Assembly (NCBI GenBank): GCA_016203205.1
Contig: JACQNE010000026.1
Location: forward strand, 1-40,735
DNA length: 40,735 nt
Direction of reading: 5' to 3'
Source of the DNA: Candidatus Woesearchaeota archaeon
Lineage (GTDB): Archaea > Nanobdellota > Nanobdellia > Woesearchaeales > GW2011-AR9
Below are positions 1 to 8,083 of this stretch, piece after piece. The translations under genes and the position numbers were made by a program. Positions within the stretch are counted from its first letter, which is position 1; the number at the start of each line of letters is the position of its first letter. The notes beneath the pieces are model-generated. The model made no database searches, was not told the origin of the DNA, and saw only the letters and a program-made list of their open reading frames with translations.

Positions 1-480
1 ATCCTCATATGTTTGGTACATGGGATGAATTTTTTTAATGTTGATTTCATTAAGTTCTTTTATTTCTAGCTGAAGTTTAGGAAATCTTTTTTGATCTGTT
101 ATTAAAAGAACATCGATGTCGTTAGGATTTGATTTTTCTAAAACTGAGCCAAAGAGAACAATAATGTCGGCATTTTTTATCTTTCTTAATTCTTCAATCC
201 ATCTTTTTACTTGAGGATTGGCATGAAGAGACTCTCTAGATATGATTAATGCTACATAGCGGCGAGCATAAGAATTTTCAAAGTTTAATCGGTAGATTAA
301 TGCTTTGCCGATTTTCTTTGATTTTAAGATAGATTCGTTTTCTAGTCTCTTAAGTATCTTTAATGCACCCATGGCAGTGATTCCTACCACTTTCGCGAGA
401 CTGTTTGCATTATAATCTACTTCCGGACTTTTTACAAGCTCAAGCACAATGTCCATTTCTGCTTTGGTTATTTCTTTCAT
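1..480 (-). CDS. Nucleotidyltransferase-domain protein with N-terminal winged HTH (partial, runs off window)
   Basis: Reverse-strand translation from ATG at 480: MKEITKAEMDIVLELVKSPEVDYNANSLAKVVGITAMGALKILKRLE...IVLFGSVLEKSNPNDIDVLLITD; the GS...D.D motif is typical of MNT-type nucleotidyltransferases. Not in the supplied ORF track. Confidence 0.8.
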   Translation of the reverse strand, partial: MKEITKAEMDIVLELVKSPEVDYNANSLAKVVGITAMGALKILKRLENESILKSKKIGKALIYRLNFENSYARRYVALIISRESLHANPQVKRWIEELRKIKNADIIVLFGSVLEKSNPNDIDVLLITDQKRFPKLQLEIKELNEINIKKIHPMYQTYED

Positions 481-484
481 ATAA

Positions 485-514
485 ACTCTAAGTTTAGATA
501 TTTAAACTCAGAGT
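485..514. promoter_or_regulatory. Near-perfect palindrome (putative operator) between TATA-like box and start codon
   Basis: ACTCTAAGTTTA-GATATT-TAAACTCAGAGT, 11 of 12 arm positions pair; TATATAA adjacent at 514-520. Confidence 0.55.
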
Positions 515-591
515 ATATAAATGTTTGTCACAACCCCCCAATTACAATTTACTAGAAAGCTTTAAAAATAGGGTTTATTTTAAGATTGAGT

Positions 592-1341
592 ATGGCCGAC
601 ACGCTCGATATACTTGTCGTTGAAGACGACCCAGACTGTACAAAAGCAGCAAGAGTTGTTCTTGAACCATATAAAGAAGTTAATCCTGATTACGCTCGCG
701 ATCTTACCGAAGCAATGCAACTCATTGGAAGCAAGAGATACAATGGTGTACTACTTGACTTATTCTTTCCTGAAAGAACCGGAAGTGGTTTAAAAGAAAA
801 AGCAAGAGAATTATTGCGAGAATTTGAGGAAGATGAAACATTAGCATATCTAAAAGAGAGGGTAAATAGTGCGAATGAATCTTTACAACCGCTTGGACTT
901 CTTGTTGCTAAGCGTTTAAAGCAAGAGAATACTTCATTTGTTTTTGTTTCTACCGCCGGTTTTGGGCATGGGATGAAAACAAATCCATTCTATTCATTAA
1001 GAAAATACTCCAGTAAGATTGGTGCACAAAGAGAATTTGAATGGACTAGGGTAGATTCGGAGCCACCCTATCGCGACATTGGTATGAATCAGTTTATAGC
1101 AAGAGATACTTACCAGCAACTTCAAGGAAAAGACTTTGGTGAGATAAGAAATAAATTAAGAGAAGTATCTATGAATCATCCTGTTTACAAAGGATGGACA
1201 TTTGAAAAATTTGATAATACAGAAGTAACATATTGGGCTATTAAACTTGGATTATTACAACCAGTAAAAGGAATGCAAACATATCAAGCTGCATTCTTTG
1301 CATTAGACCTACCATTTCGTCCGCTAAAAAATCGTGTTTGA
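592..1341 (+). CDS. Response-regulator (REC)-like domain protein
   Basis: DILVVEDDPDCTKAA ... YNGVLLDLFFPERTG ... FVFVSTAG: acidic pair, phospho-Asp and Ser/Thr positions; ATG at 592 preferred over TTG at 586. Confidence 0.6.
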   Translation: MADTLDILVVEDDPDCTKAARVVLEPYKEVNPDYARDLTEAMQLIGSKRYNGVLLDLFFPERTGSGLKEKARELLREFEEDETLAYLKERVNSANESLQPLGLLVAKRLKQENTSFVFVSTAGFGHGMKTNPFYSLRKYSSKIGAQREFEWTRVDSEPPYRDIGMNQFIARDTYQQLQGKDFGEIRNKLREVSMNHPVYKGWTFEKFDNTEVTYWAIKLGLLQPVKGMQTYQAAFFALDLPFRPLKNRV

Positions 1342-1579
1342 AGGCGGGCACTTTTCTTTCAGTCTTTCTGATCAGTAACGCAAGCATTTCGATAGTTTTA
1401 TCAAAGGAACGGAAAAAATGGTATATAACTACGACATACCGAAGTTATTGGTGCTTCTTAGCTGTAATCTAAGCTGCCAGAGAAGCACGAACGCAACGGC
1501 CAGGCTGACTTTTTCGAGATTTTCTCTAGAGCCACCCTAACGGAAACCTTTTTGAATAACCACCATTTCACAACCACCA

Positions 1580-2602
1580 ATGAAACTGCGCATCATCGCC
1601 CATGCTGGCTGTACGGACGGCTACAGCAGCGCATTTATCATCAAACGGTATTGGCAATATCTGATTAAAAACACCGGCATCACCGAAGAGGAGATCAAAC
1701 AAGCAGAGATTCTTCCTCTTTACCCCGGCGATCTTCAAGCCGAAGAATTTATCTCAACACCTGGGGATATTATCATCGATCTCCCCCGCCCCAAAGGAAC
1801 AATCTTATTTTGGTGCGACCATCATGCAACGGCCAAGCCGGCGGAAGAAAAGCTGCCCAAAAATCAATTCTGGAAGATCACACCCAGCTGTACCGGCTAT
1901 CTGATCGATCTCGCCCGGCAAGACGGACTCAAAAGCACTTCCGAACTGCTTGCGTTCAAAGCAGCGATGGATAAGATTGATGCAGCAGAATACACGCATC
2001 AGGAAATTATTGATTGCTATTATAACCCAGATCTGAATGGTCTTGTTCCTTTGCAGAAAGTCCATGCCTTGGGCGCGATGTTCAACACTCGCGATCGAAA
2101 TCTCAACCTGGAAATCTTCCGGACAATCCTCTCCCAAAAATTAGGGGAAACACCGTTGTCCAGCGAAGCATTATGGCGGTTAGATCCGTTGATATTTTAT
2201 CGCGCGCAATTGACCAGCTATCGGGAATGGCGGGAGAATGTGGATACCTATATTGAATATAACGAAGAGATGAAATGTGTCGTGCAGGATGACCGGAAAG
2301 CGACGCTGTCCCGCGGTGTCCCCGATCGTTTTTATGCCTGCATCAAATTTCCCCAAGCAAGTTATACCCTTTCCCTAAAACCGATGGATCAGGAAAATAT
2401 GCGTGTTGGTCTTGGTTCCAATATTTTTCATAAAGACCGCTGTAAAGTTGATCTTGGTAAACTTTGCCGCGATATCGGCAAAAGATTTGGCAAGGGCTCC
2501 GGCGGCGGGCATCATGATGTCGGCGGCGCGATGATCAAGACGGAGAATGCCGATGCGATGATTAAATATGTATCAGAAGTCTTGAAGAAGGGGGGGAAAT
2601 AG
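1580..2602 (+). CDS. DHH-family phosphoesterase-like protein
   Basis: HAGCTDGYSSAFI, FWCDHHATA and DHHA1-like GSGGGHHDVGGAM motifs. Confidence 0.75.
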   Translation: MKLRIIAHAGCTDGYSSAFIIKRYWQYLIKNTGITEEEIKQAEILPLYPGDLQAEEFISTPGDIIIDLPRPKGTILFWCDHHATAKPAEEKLPKNQFWKITPSCTGYLIDLARQDGLKSTSELLAFKAAMDKIDAAEYTHQEIIDCYYNPDLNGLVPLQKVHALGAMFNTRDRNLNLEIFRTILSQKLGETPLSSEALWRLDPLIFYRAQLTSYREWRENVDTYIEYNEEMKCVVQDDRKATLSRGVPDRFYACIKFPQASYTLSLKPMDQENMRVGLGSNIFHKDRCKVDLGKLCRDIGKRFGKGSGGGHHDVGGAMIKTENADAMIKYVSEVLKKGGK

Positions 2603-2715
2603 GGATTGTTGTAAATCTTTATGGGGGTATTCTTTTCGGAAATTCTCTACTCTTCGGCGTTGCTGTCTTTGATGTAGAACTCTATGAAGACAAAAATTAA
2701 AAAAGGTGGCTTTCT

Positions 2716-3849
2716 CTATTCTTTAAACGCATCTTGTAATTTATCATAAGCTTCTCGCATTTTCATTTCTTCATCTAAAGTTGAACCAAAGGCATCAGAA
2801 AGCCTAGCTATTTCGGGATGAGGATCAGTTAAACCCGCAAGTCCGATGAGTATTCCCGCTAAATCTTTTTCTACTTGGTTAATTATGTCCATGCCTGATT
2901 TATTTCGCTCCTCGGGTGTTGGCTGCGGGTTTTTCACAGCTTCAACCAGCTTTCTTGGTTTGTTGAGATATCTTTGAAATTTTGTGGGACTAATTCTATC
3001 TCTTAATCTTTCAAAGCTAAGTTCAGCTTCTTGTACTTTAATTCCCCGTACATAGTGAGGAACAAGCTGTGTTCCACTCAAAGCAGAATATCCTTCTTTT
3101 TCTCCCATAAGCGGGACCCACAGATCGCGTAGGACAGCCTGCCGAGAAAATGGTTTTTCTTCATTCTTTGCCCTCCTCCAATAAATTGGCATCGACTTGA
3201 TTAGACAATCATCTAAAAAGTAACCATAATCCTCAGCAGCCCCTCCAAAAGCCCAATTTGCAATTTCACTTTCAGCAAATCTGCGTGTAGGGATGGCAGA
3301 AATTCTCTTTCCTGAATTATCCGAAATTTTAACAGCGTCGGCTAAAGCTTTCTCTACTTGTTCATCAGTTAGATAATGCTCATCAATGTCATCATACATA
3401 GACTTCTTTATTACTTCTTCTGGTTCTTCCATAAGAGGTGAATTTCTACTTAGGAAAAGTCCTTTGCCTGGAACATAAACAAATGCTTCTTTAGTAGTGC
3501 TGTCCTTGTCAGAAATTACTGGAAACCGATCTTCTTTCATATCTCTACCATAAATATTAGCACCACCCAAAATTCTGAGGATCGCTGTTTCTTCAAGCGA
3601 AATTGGCCTGTATCCTTTTTCCGCTAATACTTTGTAAAAAGTTCTGGGTGGTTGATATTCAGAAGATTCATGAAGTTCAACATATGCTGAAGATACACGC
3701 CCTCCTAAATCAATATCCCTCCTGAGATCAAAGACCACTTCCCGGAATTCTGAAAATTTACCTACATTAAATTTAGCAGGAATTCTAACTCGCTCTCCTT
3801 GTCCTCCCCATAGTTGGCTTATGTTATTGATATTTCTTGAATCTGTCAT
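2716..3849 (-). CDS. Hypothetical protein
   Basis: 377-aa ORF, 3 nt downstream of the upstream gene on the same strand. Confidence 0.75.
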   Translation of the reverse strand: MTDSRNINNISQLWGGQGERVRIPAKFNVGKFSEFREVVFDLRRDIDLGGRVSSAYVELHESSEYQPPRTFYKVLAEKGYRPISLEETAILRILGGANIYGRDMKEDRFPVISDKDSTTKEAFVYVPGKGLFLSRNSPLMEEPEEVIKKSMYDDIDEHYLTDEQVEKALADAVKISDNSGKRISAIPTRRFAESEIANWAFGGAAEDYGYFLDDCLIKSMPIYWRRAKNEEKPFSRQAVLRDLWVPLMGEKEGYSALSGTQLVPHYVRGIKVQEAELSFERLRDRISPTKFQRYLNKPRKLVEAVKNPQPTPEERNKSGMDIINQVEKDLAGILIGLAGLTDPHPEIARLSDAFGSTLDEEMKMREAYDKLQDAFKE

Positions 3850-3852
3850 TTT

Positions 3853-4500
3853 TCATTCACTTGATAGAGTACATTGAACTTTCTCTGATTGAGATACTTT
3901 AATTCCTAACTCTGAAAATATTCTTCTAACCTCATCTTTAGGTAAAGATGCTTGCTTCGCTAAATTCTTTGCGACACTATGCAATGCTCTGTTCCTGCGA
4001 GTCGAATATATCTTTAGTAAAGCATTCGCAACTTTTGCTTCTCCACTTGCAGACTGATAACTTTCAAAATTTTTTTTATCAAATTCAACTAAAGGTTGAA
4101 GTAGGTATGCTATTCCTTCATTAGCAAAGCCATCTTCAAATCTTTTGGTCCTACCATTAAATCTTTGAAGTTTCATATCTTCTTGCTCTTTTCTCGCAAT
4201 TACCTCATAATCGCCAAGTGCTTTTATGTTATAAGGACCGGACCAACCGTTCCATGCCAATACGGGAACATTATCTAATCGAATATGGTCGCCAATGTCC
4301 AGAGAAACCAATCTTCCAGGATTATCTACTGTAACGCTTCCAATTTTCCCTTGAAACTGACCAACCCAGTCACAATCATGATTATGCCAACCTTCCCTAA
4401 ACCGGACATGGTCGGTATCGTTAGAAGTTGGTCTATAATCCCAGTTTGGTCTCATAATTCGTACATCCAGTCCAATTTCTTGATAATTTTGGTGTGTCAT
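3853..4500 (-). CDS. Hypothetical protein
   Basis: 215-aa ORF; same-strand pair with 2716..3849. Confidence 0.7.
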   Translation of the reverse strand: MTHQNYQEIGLDVRIMRPNWDYRPTSNDTDHVRFREGWHNHDCDWVGQFQGKIGSVTVDNPGRLVSLDIGDHIRLDNVPVLAWNGWSGPYNIKALGDYEVIARKEQEDMKLQRFNGRTKRFEDGFANEGIAYLLQPLVEFDKKNFESYQSASGEAKVANALLKIYSTRRNRALHSVAKNLAKQASLPKDEVRRIFSELGIKVSQSEKVQCTLSSE

Positions 4501-4602
4501 TGTGCCGTTATTTATTGTTTTTTACTATTTAGTGACTACACCAATATATTAAATTATATTTCAAAATATATTTATATATGGAAATATTTATATATAATAT
4601 AT

Positions 4603-4620
4603 CCATTTTTATAAAAATGG
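4603..4620. promoter_or_regulatory. Perfect 18-bp palindrome spanning the start codon of an Lrp-like regulator
   Basis: CCATTTTTATAAAAATGG; its last ATG (4617) is the probable start. Confidence 0.5.
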
Positions 4621-5612
4621 GCTTAAAAGATACAAAACTACTCTTTTACTTAGATTATGATGCCAGATGTAGCTTAGCAGATCTAAGCAAGAAGCTCAAT
4701 TTGTCAAAACAGAATATCAATTATAAAATAAAAAAATTAGAAGAACAGGGCATCATCGAAAAATATGTGGCTGTTGTGGATATTCACAAGCTTGGTTTCT
4801 TAACATATAGGGCTTATCTTCGTTTAGGAAAGGTTACTAATGAAGATTTAAGAAACATTGAGAGGTATCTAACAGCAAATCAATCAGTTTTGTGGCTCGT
4901 TAGTATAAGTGGAACTTGGGATTACGAACTTGTTTTTGTGGCAAAGAATTATATAGAATTTGATAGACAATTAAGCACCATTAAAGAGCACCTCCAAGAA
5001 AAATTAGTGAAATATAATCTGTCGATGTCCATAGTGAATTTACATTATAAAAAAGATTATTTAATCGACAACAAAAGAGATCTTAAAAATATTGCGTATT
5101 ACGGATATGAACCAAAAGAAGATGATACTGATATTTTAGATAAAAATATTCTTCTGGAATTATCTGAGAATTGCCGCAGAAGCAACCAAGAAATCGGAAA
5201 AAAATTAGAGATAAGCCATCATACCGTCAAAGCGAGAATTCAATTATTGGAAAAACGCGGCATTATCCAATCCTACCGTTCAAAAATTCACATTCAAAAA
5301 TTAGGATATAAGCATATGAAAGCAGCACTTTACTTATATCCCCACACAGAAAAAGAAGAAAAGGAGCTGGCAACATTTTTGTCGTCTTTTCCAAACGTAA
5401 CTTATGTTGTTAAAATTTTAGGAGAATGGGGATTAGAGATAGAAGCCGAAGTTAAAAATGAGGATGATTTTTCAAATATTTTAAGAATTGTAAGGAATAA
5501 ATATCCCCTGCTTATTAATGATTATTATACGTTTCAAGTAACGAGAGAACTTAAACTAAACTATTTTCCAAATGGAAGAAAACTGTTGGAAAGCTCCCCA
5601 ACAAAACATTAA
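4617..5612 (+). CDS. Lrp/AsnC-type regulator with two tandem HTH + ligand-domain units
   Basis: DYDARCSLADLSKKLNLSKQNINYKIKKLEEQGII ... LLELSENCRRSNQEIGKKLEISHHTVKARIQLLEKRGII; preferred start ATG at 4617. Confidence 0.8.
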   Translation: MGLKDTKLLFYLDYDARCSLADLSKKLNLSKQNINYKIKKLEEQGIIEKYVAVVDIHKLGFLTYRAYLRLGKVTNEDLRNIERYLTANQSVLWLVSISGTWDYELVFVAKNYIEFDRQLSTIKEHLQEKLVKYNLSMSIVNLHYKKDYLIDNKRDLKNIAYYGYEPKEDDTDILDKNILLELSENCRRSNQEIGKKLEISHHTVKARIQLLEKRGIIQSYRSKIHIQKLGYKHMKAALYLYPHTEKEEKELATFLSSFPNVTYVVKILGEWGLEIEAEVKNEDDFSNILRIVRNKYPLLINDYYTFQVTRELKLNYFPNGRKLLESSPTKH

Positions 5613-5638
5613 ACTCTACTTTGTTTTTGCCTAAACTA
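5597..5638 (+). repeat. Direct repeat copy A flanking the VapBC-like cassette
   Basis: CCCCAACAAAACATTAAACTCTACTTTGTTTTTGCCTAAACT; 35/42 identical to 6350-6391. Confidence 0.6.
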
Positions 5639-5882
5639 AAAATTCACTTGCCGTTATAATCTTCACTCTAGCAAATTCTTTCAGTTTCAATAAATGTGGA
5701 TCTCCAGAAATAAGGCAATTGGCATTTCCCACTATCGCCGTTTCCAGGATTGCATTATCGTCCGGATCATCTACAATGACTTTTACTTTACCTGTAATCT
5801 CAACCATTGTTGCAATCTCAAGAATTATAGAGATAAATGTCGCTTTTTGCTCTTCAGTAAAATTGAATTTTGGATAATCCAT
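5631..5882 (-). pseudogene. PIN-domain toxin, C-terminal part (VapC-like, split)
   Basis: VIVDDPDDNAILETAIVGNANCLISGDPHLLKL is PIN C-terminal half; the N-terminal half lies in a different frame directly upstream. Confidence 0.7.
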
Positions 5883-6031
5883 TACTCGCTTAATTCTTCA
5901 ATCTGATTGGGAGAAGTCACTAACTCCAATTCTCCATGCAGACACTTCTCAAAAATAACTTTTGGTTTTCCAGACCAGCCAAGAGCAGAAATGAGGATGT
6001 TGGTGTCTAAGAGGACTTTCGTCTTGCCCAT
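5882..6031 (-). pseudogene. PIN-domain toxin, N-terminal part (VapC-like, split)
   Basis: MGKTKVLLDTNILISALGWSGKPKVIFEKCLHGELELVTSPNQIEELSE*; stop/start overlap TAATG with 5631..5882. Confidence 0.7.
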
Positions 6032-6273
6032 TTCACCGCCTCATCTACATCTTCCGGTGTAATTTTCTGTTTCTTGAATTGCTTCTCAATTTCTTTCGAT
6101 AGTTTCTGAAATTCAGCTTTTACATCGGGCATTTTCACTTTCTTAAACAGTATTCCTCCTTTTACAGGAAATGGGACAAATCTATCACCAGTAGCAAAGC
6201 CTTCTTCCATTCGTATGTCCTGAGGAACGACTAACTGCCCTTTTGGACTCATTTTTACAAGATCAGTTTCCAT
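6007..6273 (-). CDS. AbrB/MazE-like antitoxin (VapB-like)
   Basis: METDLVKMSPKGQLVVPQDIRMEEGFATGDRFVPF: SpoVT/AbrB swapped-hairpin pattern; 3' end overlaps the PIN gene start. Confidence 0.8.
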   Translation of the reverse strand: METDLVKMSPKGQLVVPQDIRMEEGFATGDRFVPFPVKGGILFKKVKMPDVKAEFQKLSKEIEKQFKKQKITPEDVDEAVKWARRKSS

Positions 6274-6294
6274 TTTACTACCTCCAATTGCTAT

Positions 6295-6317
6295 GTTAAA
6301 CTGTTTAACTGTTGAAC
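6295..6317. promoter_or_regulatory. Triple GTTNAAC operator upstream of antitoxin
   Basis: GTTAAAC-T-GTTTAAC-T-GTTGAAC, 8-bp period, next to TTTAAATT TATA-like box (about 6320-6327). Confidence 0.55.
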
Positions 6318-6349
6318 TATTTAAATTCTTCTACAAAATCCGAGAGAGA

Positions 6350-6391
6350 CCCTAACAAAACATTAAACTTAACTTTATCTTTGCCTTAATT
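6350..6391 (+). repeat. Direct repeat copy B flanking the VapBC-like cassette
   Basis: CCCTAACAAAACATTAAACTTAACTTTATCTTTGCCTTAATT. Confidence 0.6.
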
Positions 6392-6477
6392 GAACTAGAT
6401 AAAGAACACTGACGCGAGAAAATAAGCAACTACTTATTTTCTGTGCAGAAATGATGATTATTGTAAATCTTTGACGA

Positions 6478-6846
6478 TTATTCTTTCACAAAACAGATAT
6501 CACAGCCTTCCAATCCAGCTTCCATCCCCATATGGATCTGACAGATCGTCTTGGTCGTCTTTACATATTGGACGATCCGCTGCAATTCCTGATAAGCGGT
6601 TGTCTTATCTTTGATCCGCGCCGCGGCATCTTTGATATATTTCTTCACGTCGGCGTTAAAGACGACTTCTCTCGCCCGTTTAGATTTCAGATATTGTGAA
6701 ACGGCTGCTTCCGACAGATTCAATAAGTCGGCGATTTTCTTCTGCGAATTCCCTTTCTCTTTGAGTGCTACGACTAATTCTTTGCGTACGGCGGGGATAA
6801 TGTGCCATACTTCAATCTCCTGGGGATGTTTGTCCGGAATTTCCAT
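6478..6846 (-). CDS. HTH transcriptional regulator with C-terminal Cys/His motif (COG2522-like)
   Basis: VRKELVVALKEKGNSQKKIADLLNLSEAAVSQYLKSKR plus CQIHMGMEAGLEGCDIC. Confidence 0.7.
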   Translation of the reverse strand: MEIPDKHPQEIEVWHIIPAVRKELVVALKEKGNSQKKIADLLNLSEAAVSQYLKSKRAREVVFNADVKKYIKDAAARIKDKTTAYQELQRIVQYVKTTKTICQIHMGMEAGLEGCDICFVKE

Positions 6847-6878
6847 CTTCAGAAGAGAAGTGAAGGCTGTTTAAAAAA

Positions 6879-8033
6879 CTATGCCGTCTTCCTGATGATC
6901 TCAATATTTTTCTTTAATATTGCTGAAACAGTGTCCAATTCTTTCTTCGTCGTGTTCTTTCCTAACGTAAAACGCAGCGTTCCCATCGCCAAATCATGAG
7001 GGATACCGATCGCCTGAAGAACATGGCTGACGATAACACTGTTTGCCGTACAAGCGCTGCCCGCAGAAACGTATATCCCTTCCGCGGAAAGCGTCTTGAC
7101 TAAAACTTCCGCATCGACACCGGCAAATGAGATGTTCACATTATTGGGAAGCCGCCGGACAGGATGGCCATTCAGCCTGCTCTCGGGAATCTCTTTCAAT
7201 ATCCGCTCGATGAAATGATCACGCAAAGAACGCAGCCGTTTCGCCTCTTTGATCCGCTCTTTCTCGGCTAATTCCAAAGCCGCCGCAAAACCAACAATTC
7301 CCGGAACATTTTCCGTGCCGCTGCGCAGACCAGATTCCTGCCCGCCGCCATGGAGCAGTGGGATTAATCGTATTCCATTGCGGACGTAGAGTATTCCTGT
7401 TCCTTTTGGCCCGTACATTTTGCTTCCATTCAAAGTCAATAGATCAACGCCCAGGCGCTTCACATTGAGATCTAATGCCCCCGCCGCCTGGCAGGCATCA
7501 GTGTGAAATAAGACTTTGTGTTTTTGGGCGATCGCCGCGATTTCAGCAATTGGCTGGATCGTTCCGATTTCATTATTTGCATACATGACCGTAATCAGAA
7601 CTGTTCTGGGAGTGATCGCTTTTTCCACATCACGGGGATTCACTTTTCCTTTTCCATCAACATCGATATAGGTTACCCTGCATCCGCCATATTTCTGCAA
7701 GTAAGCACATGTCTCTAAAACCGCTTTATGCTCAATTTTTGTCGTAATGATATGATTCCCTTTTTTTCCGGATGCGCGCATAATCCCTTTGATCGCCAGA
7801 TTGATACTCTCTGTTCCACTGCCGGTGAAAATGATTTCTGCGGGCTTTTCGGCATGGATGATCTTGCGGACGCTTTCCCGAGCGTGATCAACAGCATCAT
7901 GTGCTTTCCTGCCGGCAGCATGAATACTGCTCGGATTAGCAAATTCTGAAGAATAAAAAGGCTTCATGACACTCAGGACTTCCCGCCGGACAGGAGTGGC
8001 GGCGGCGTGATCGAGATAGATCTGTTTCATCAA
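6879..8033 (-). CDS. nifS: Cysteine desulfurase, NifS/IscS type
   Basis: MKQIYLDHAAATPVRREVLSVM..., LTLNGSKMYGPKGTGILYVR, SAGSACTANS catalytic loop. Confidence 0.93.
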   Translation of the reverse strand: MMKQIYLDHAAATPVRREVLSVMKPFYSSEFANPSSIHAAGRKAHDAVDHARESVRKIIHAEKPAEIIFTGSGTESINLAIKGIMRASGKKGNHIITTKIEHKAVLETCAYLQKYGGCRVTYIDVDGKGKVNPRDVEKAITPRTVLITVMYANNEIGTIQPIAEIAAIAQKHKVLFHTDACQAAGALDLNVKRLGVDLLTLNGSKMYGPKGTGILYVRNGIRLIPLLHGGGQESGLRSGTENVPGIVGFAAALELAEKERIKEAKRLRSLRDHFIERILKEIPESRLNGHPVRRLPNNVNISFAGVDAEVLVKTLSAEGIYVSAGSACTANSVIVSHVLQAIGIPHDLAMGTLRFTLGKNTTKKELDTVSAILKKNIEIIRKTA

Positions 8034-8083
8034 TGGTAAAAAATGAATATTTCTTTATAAAAGTTTAGAGAGGATGGGGGAGG

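Noticed and set aside
1342-1579. Structured ncRNA in the 1342-1579 gap (GTGCTTCT...AGAAGCAC, GGTAT...ATACC)
   Set aside because: Hairpins are present but I could match neither a known RNA nor another copy; insufficient support.
2600-6490. GATT(G/A)TTGTAAATCTTT shared by 2605-2621 and 6460-6476
   Set aside because: Only about 17 nt of AT-rich similarity; may be chance.
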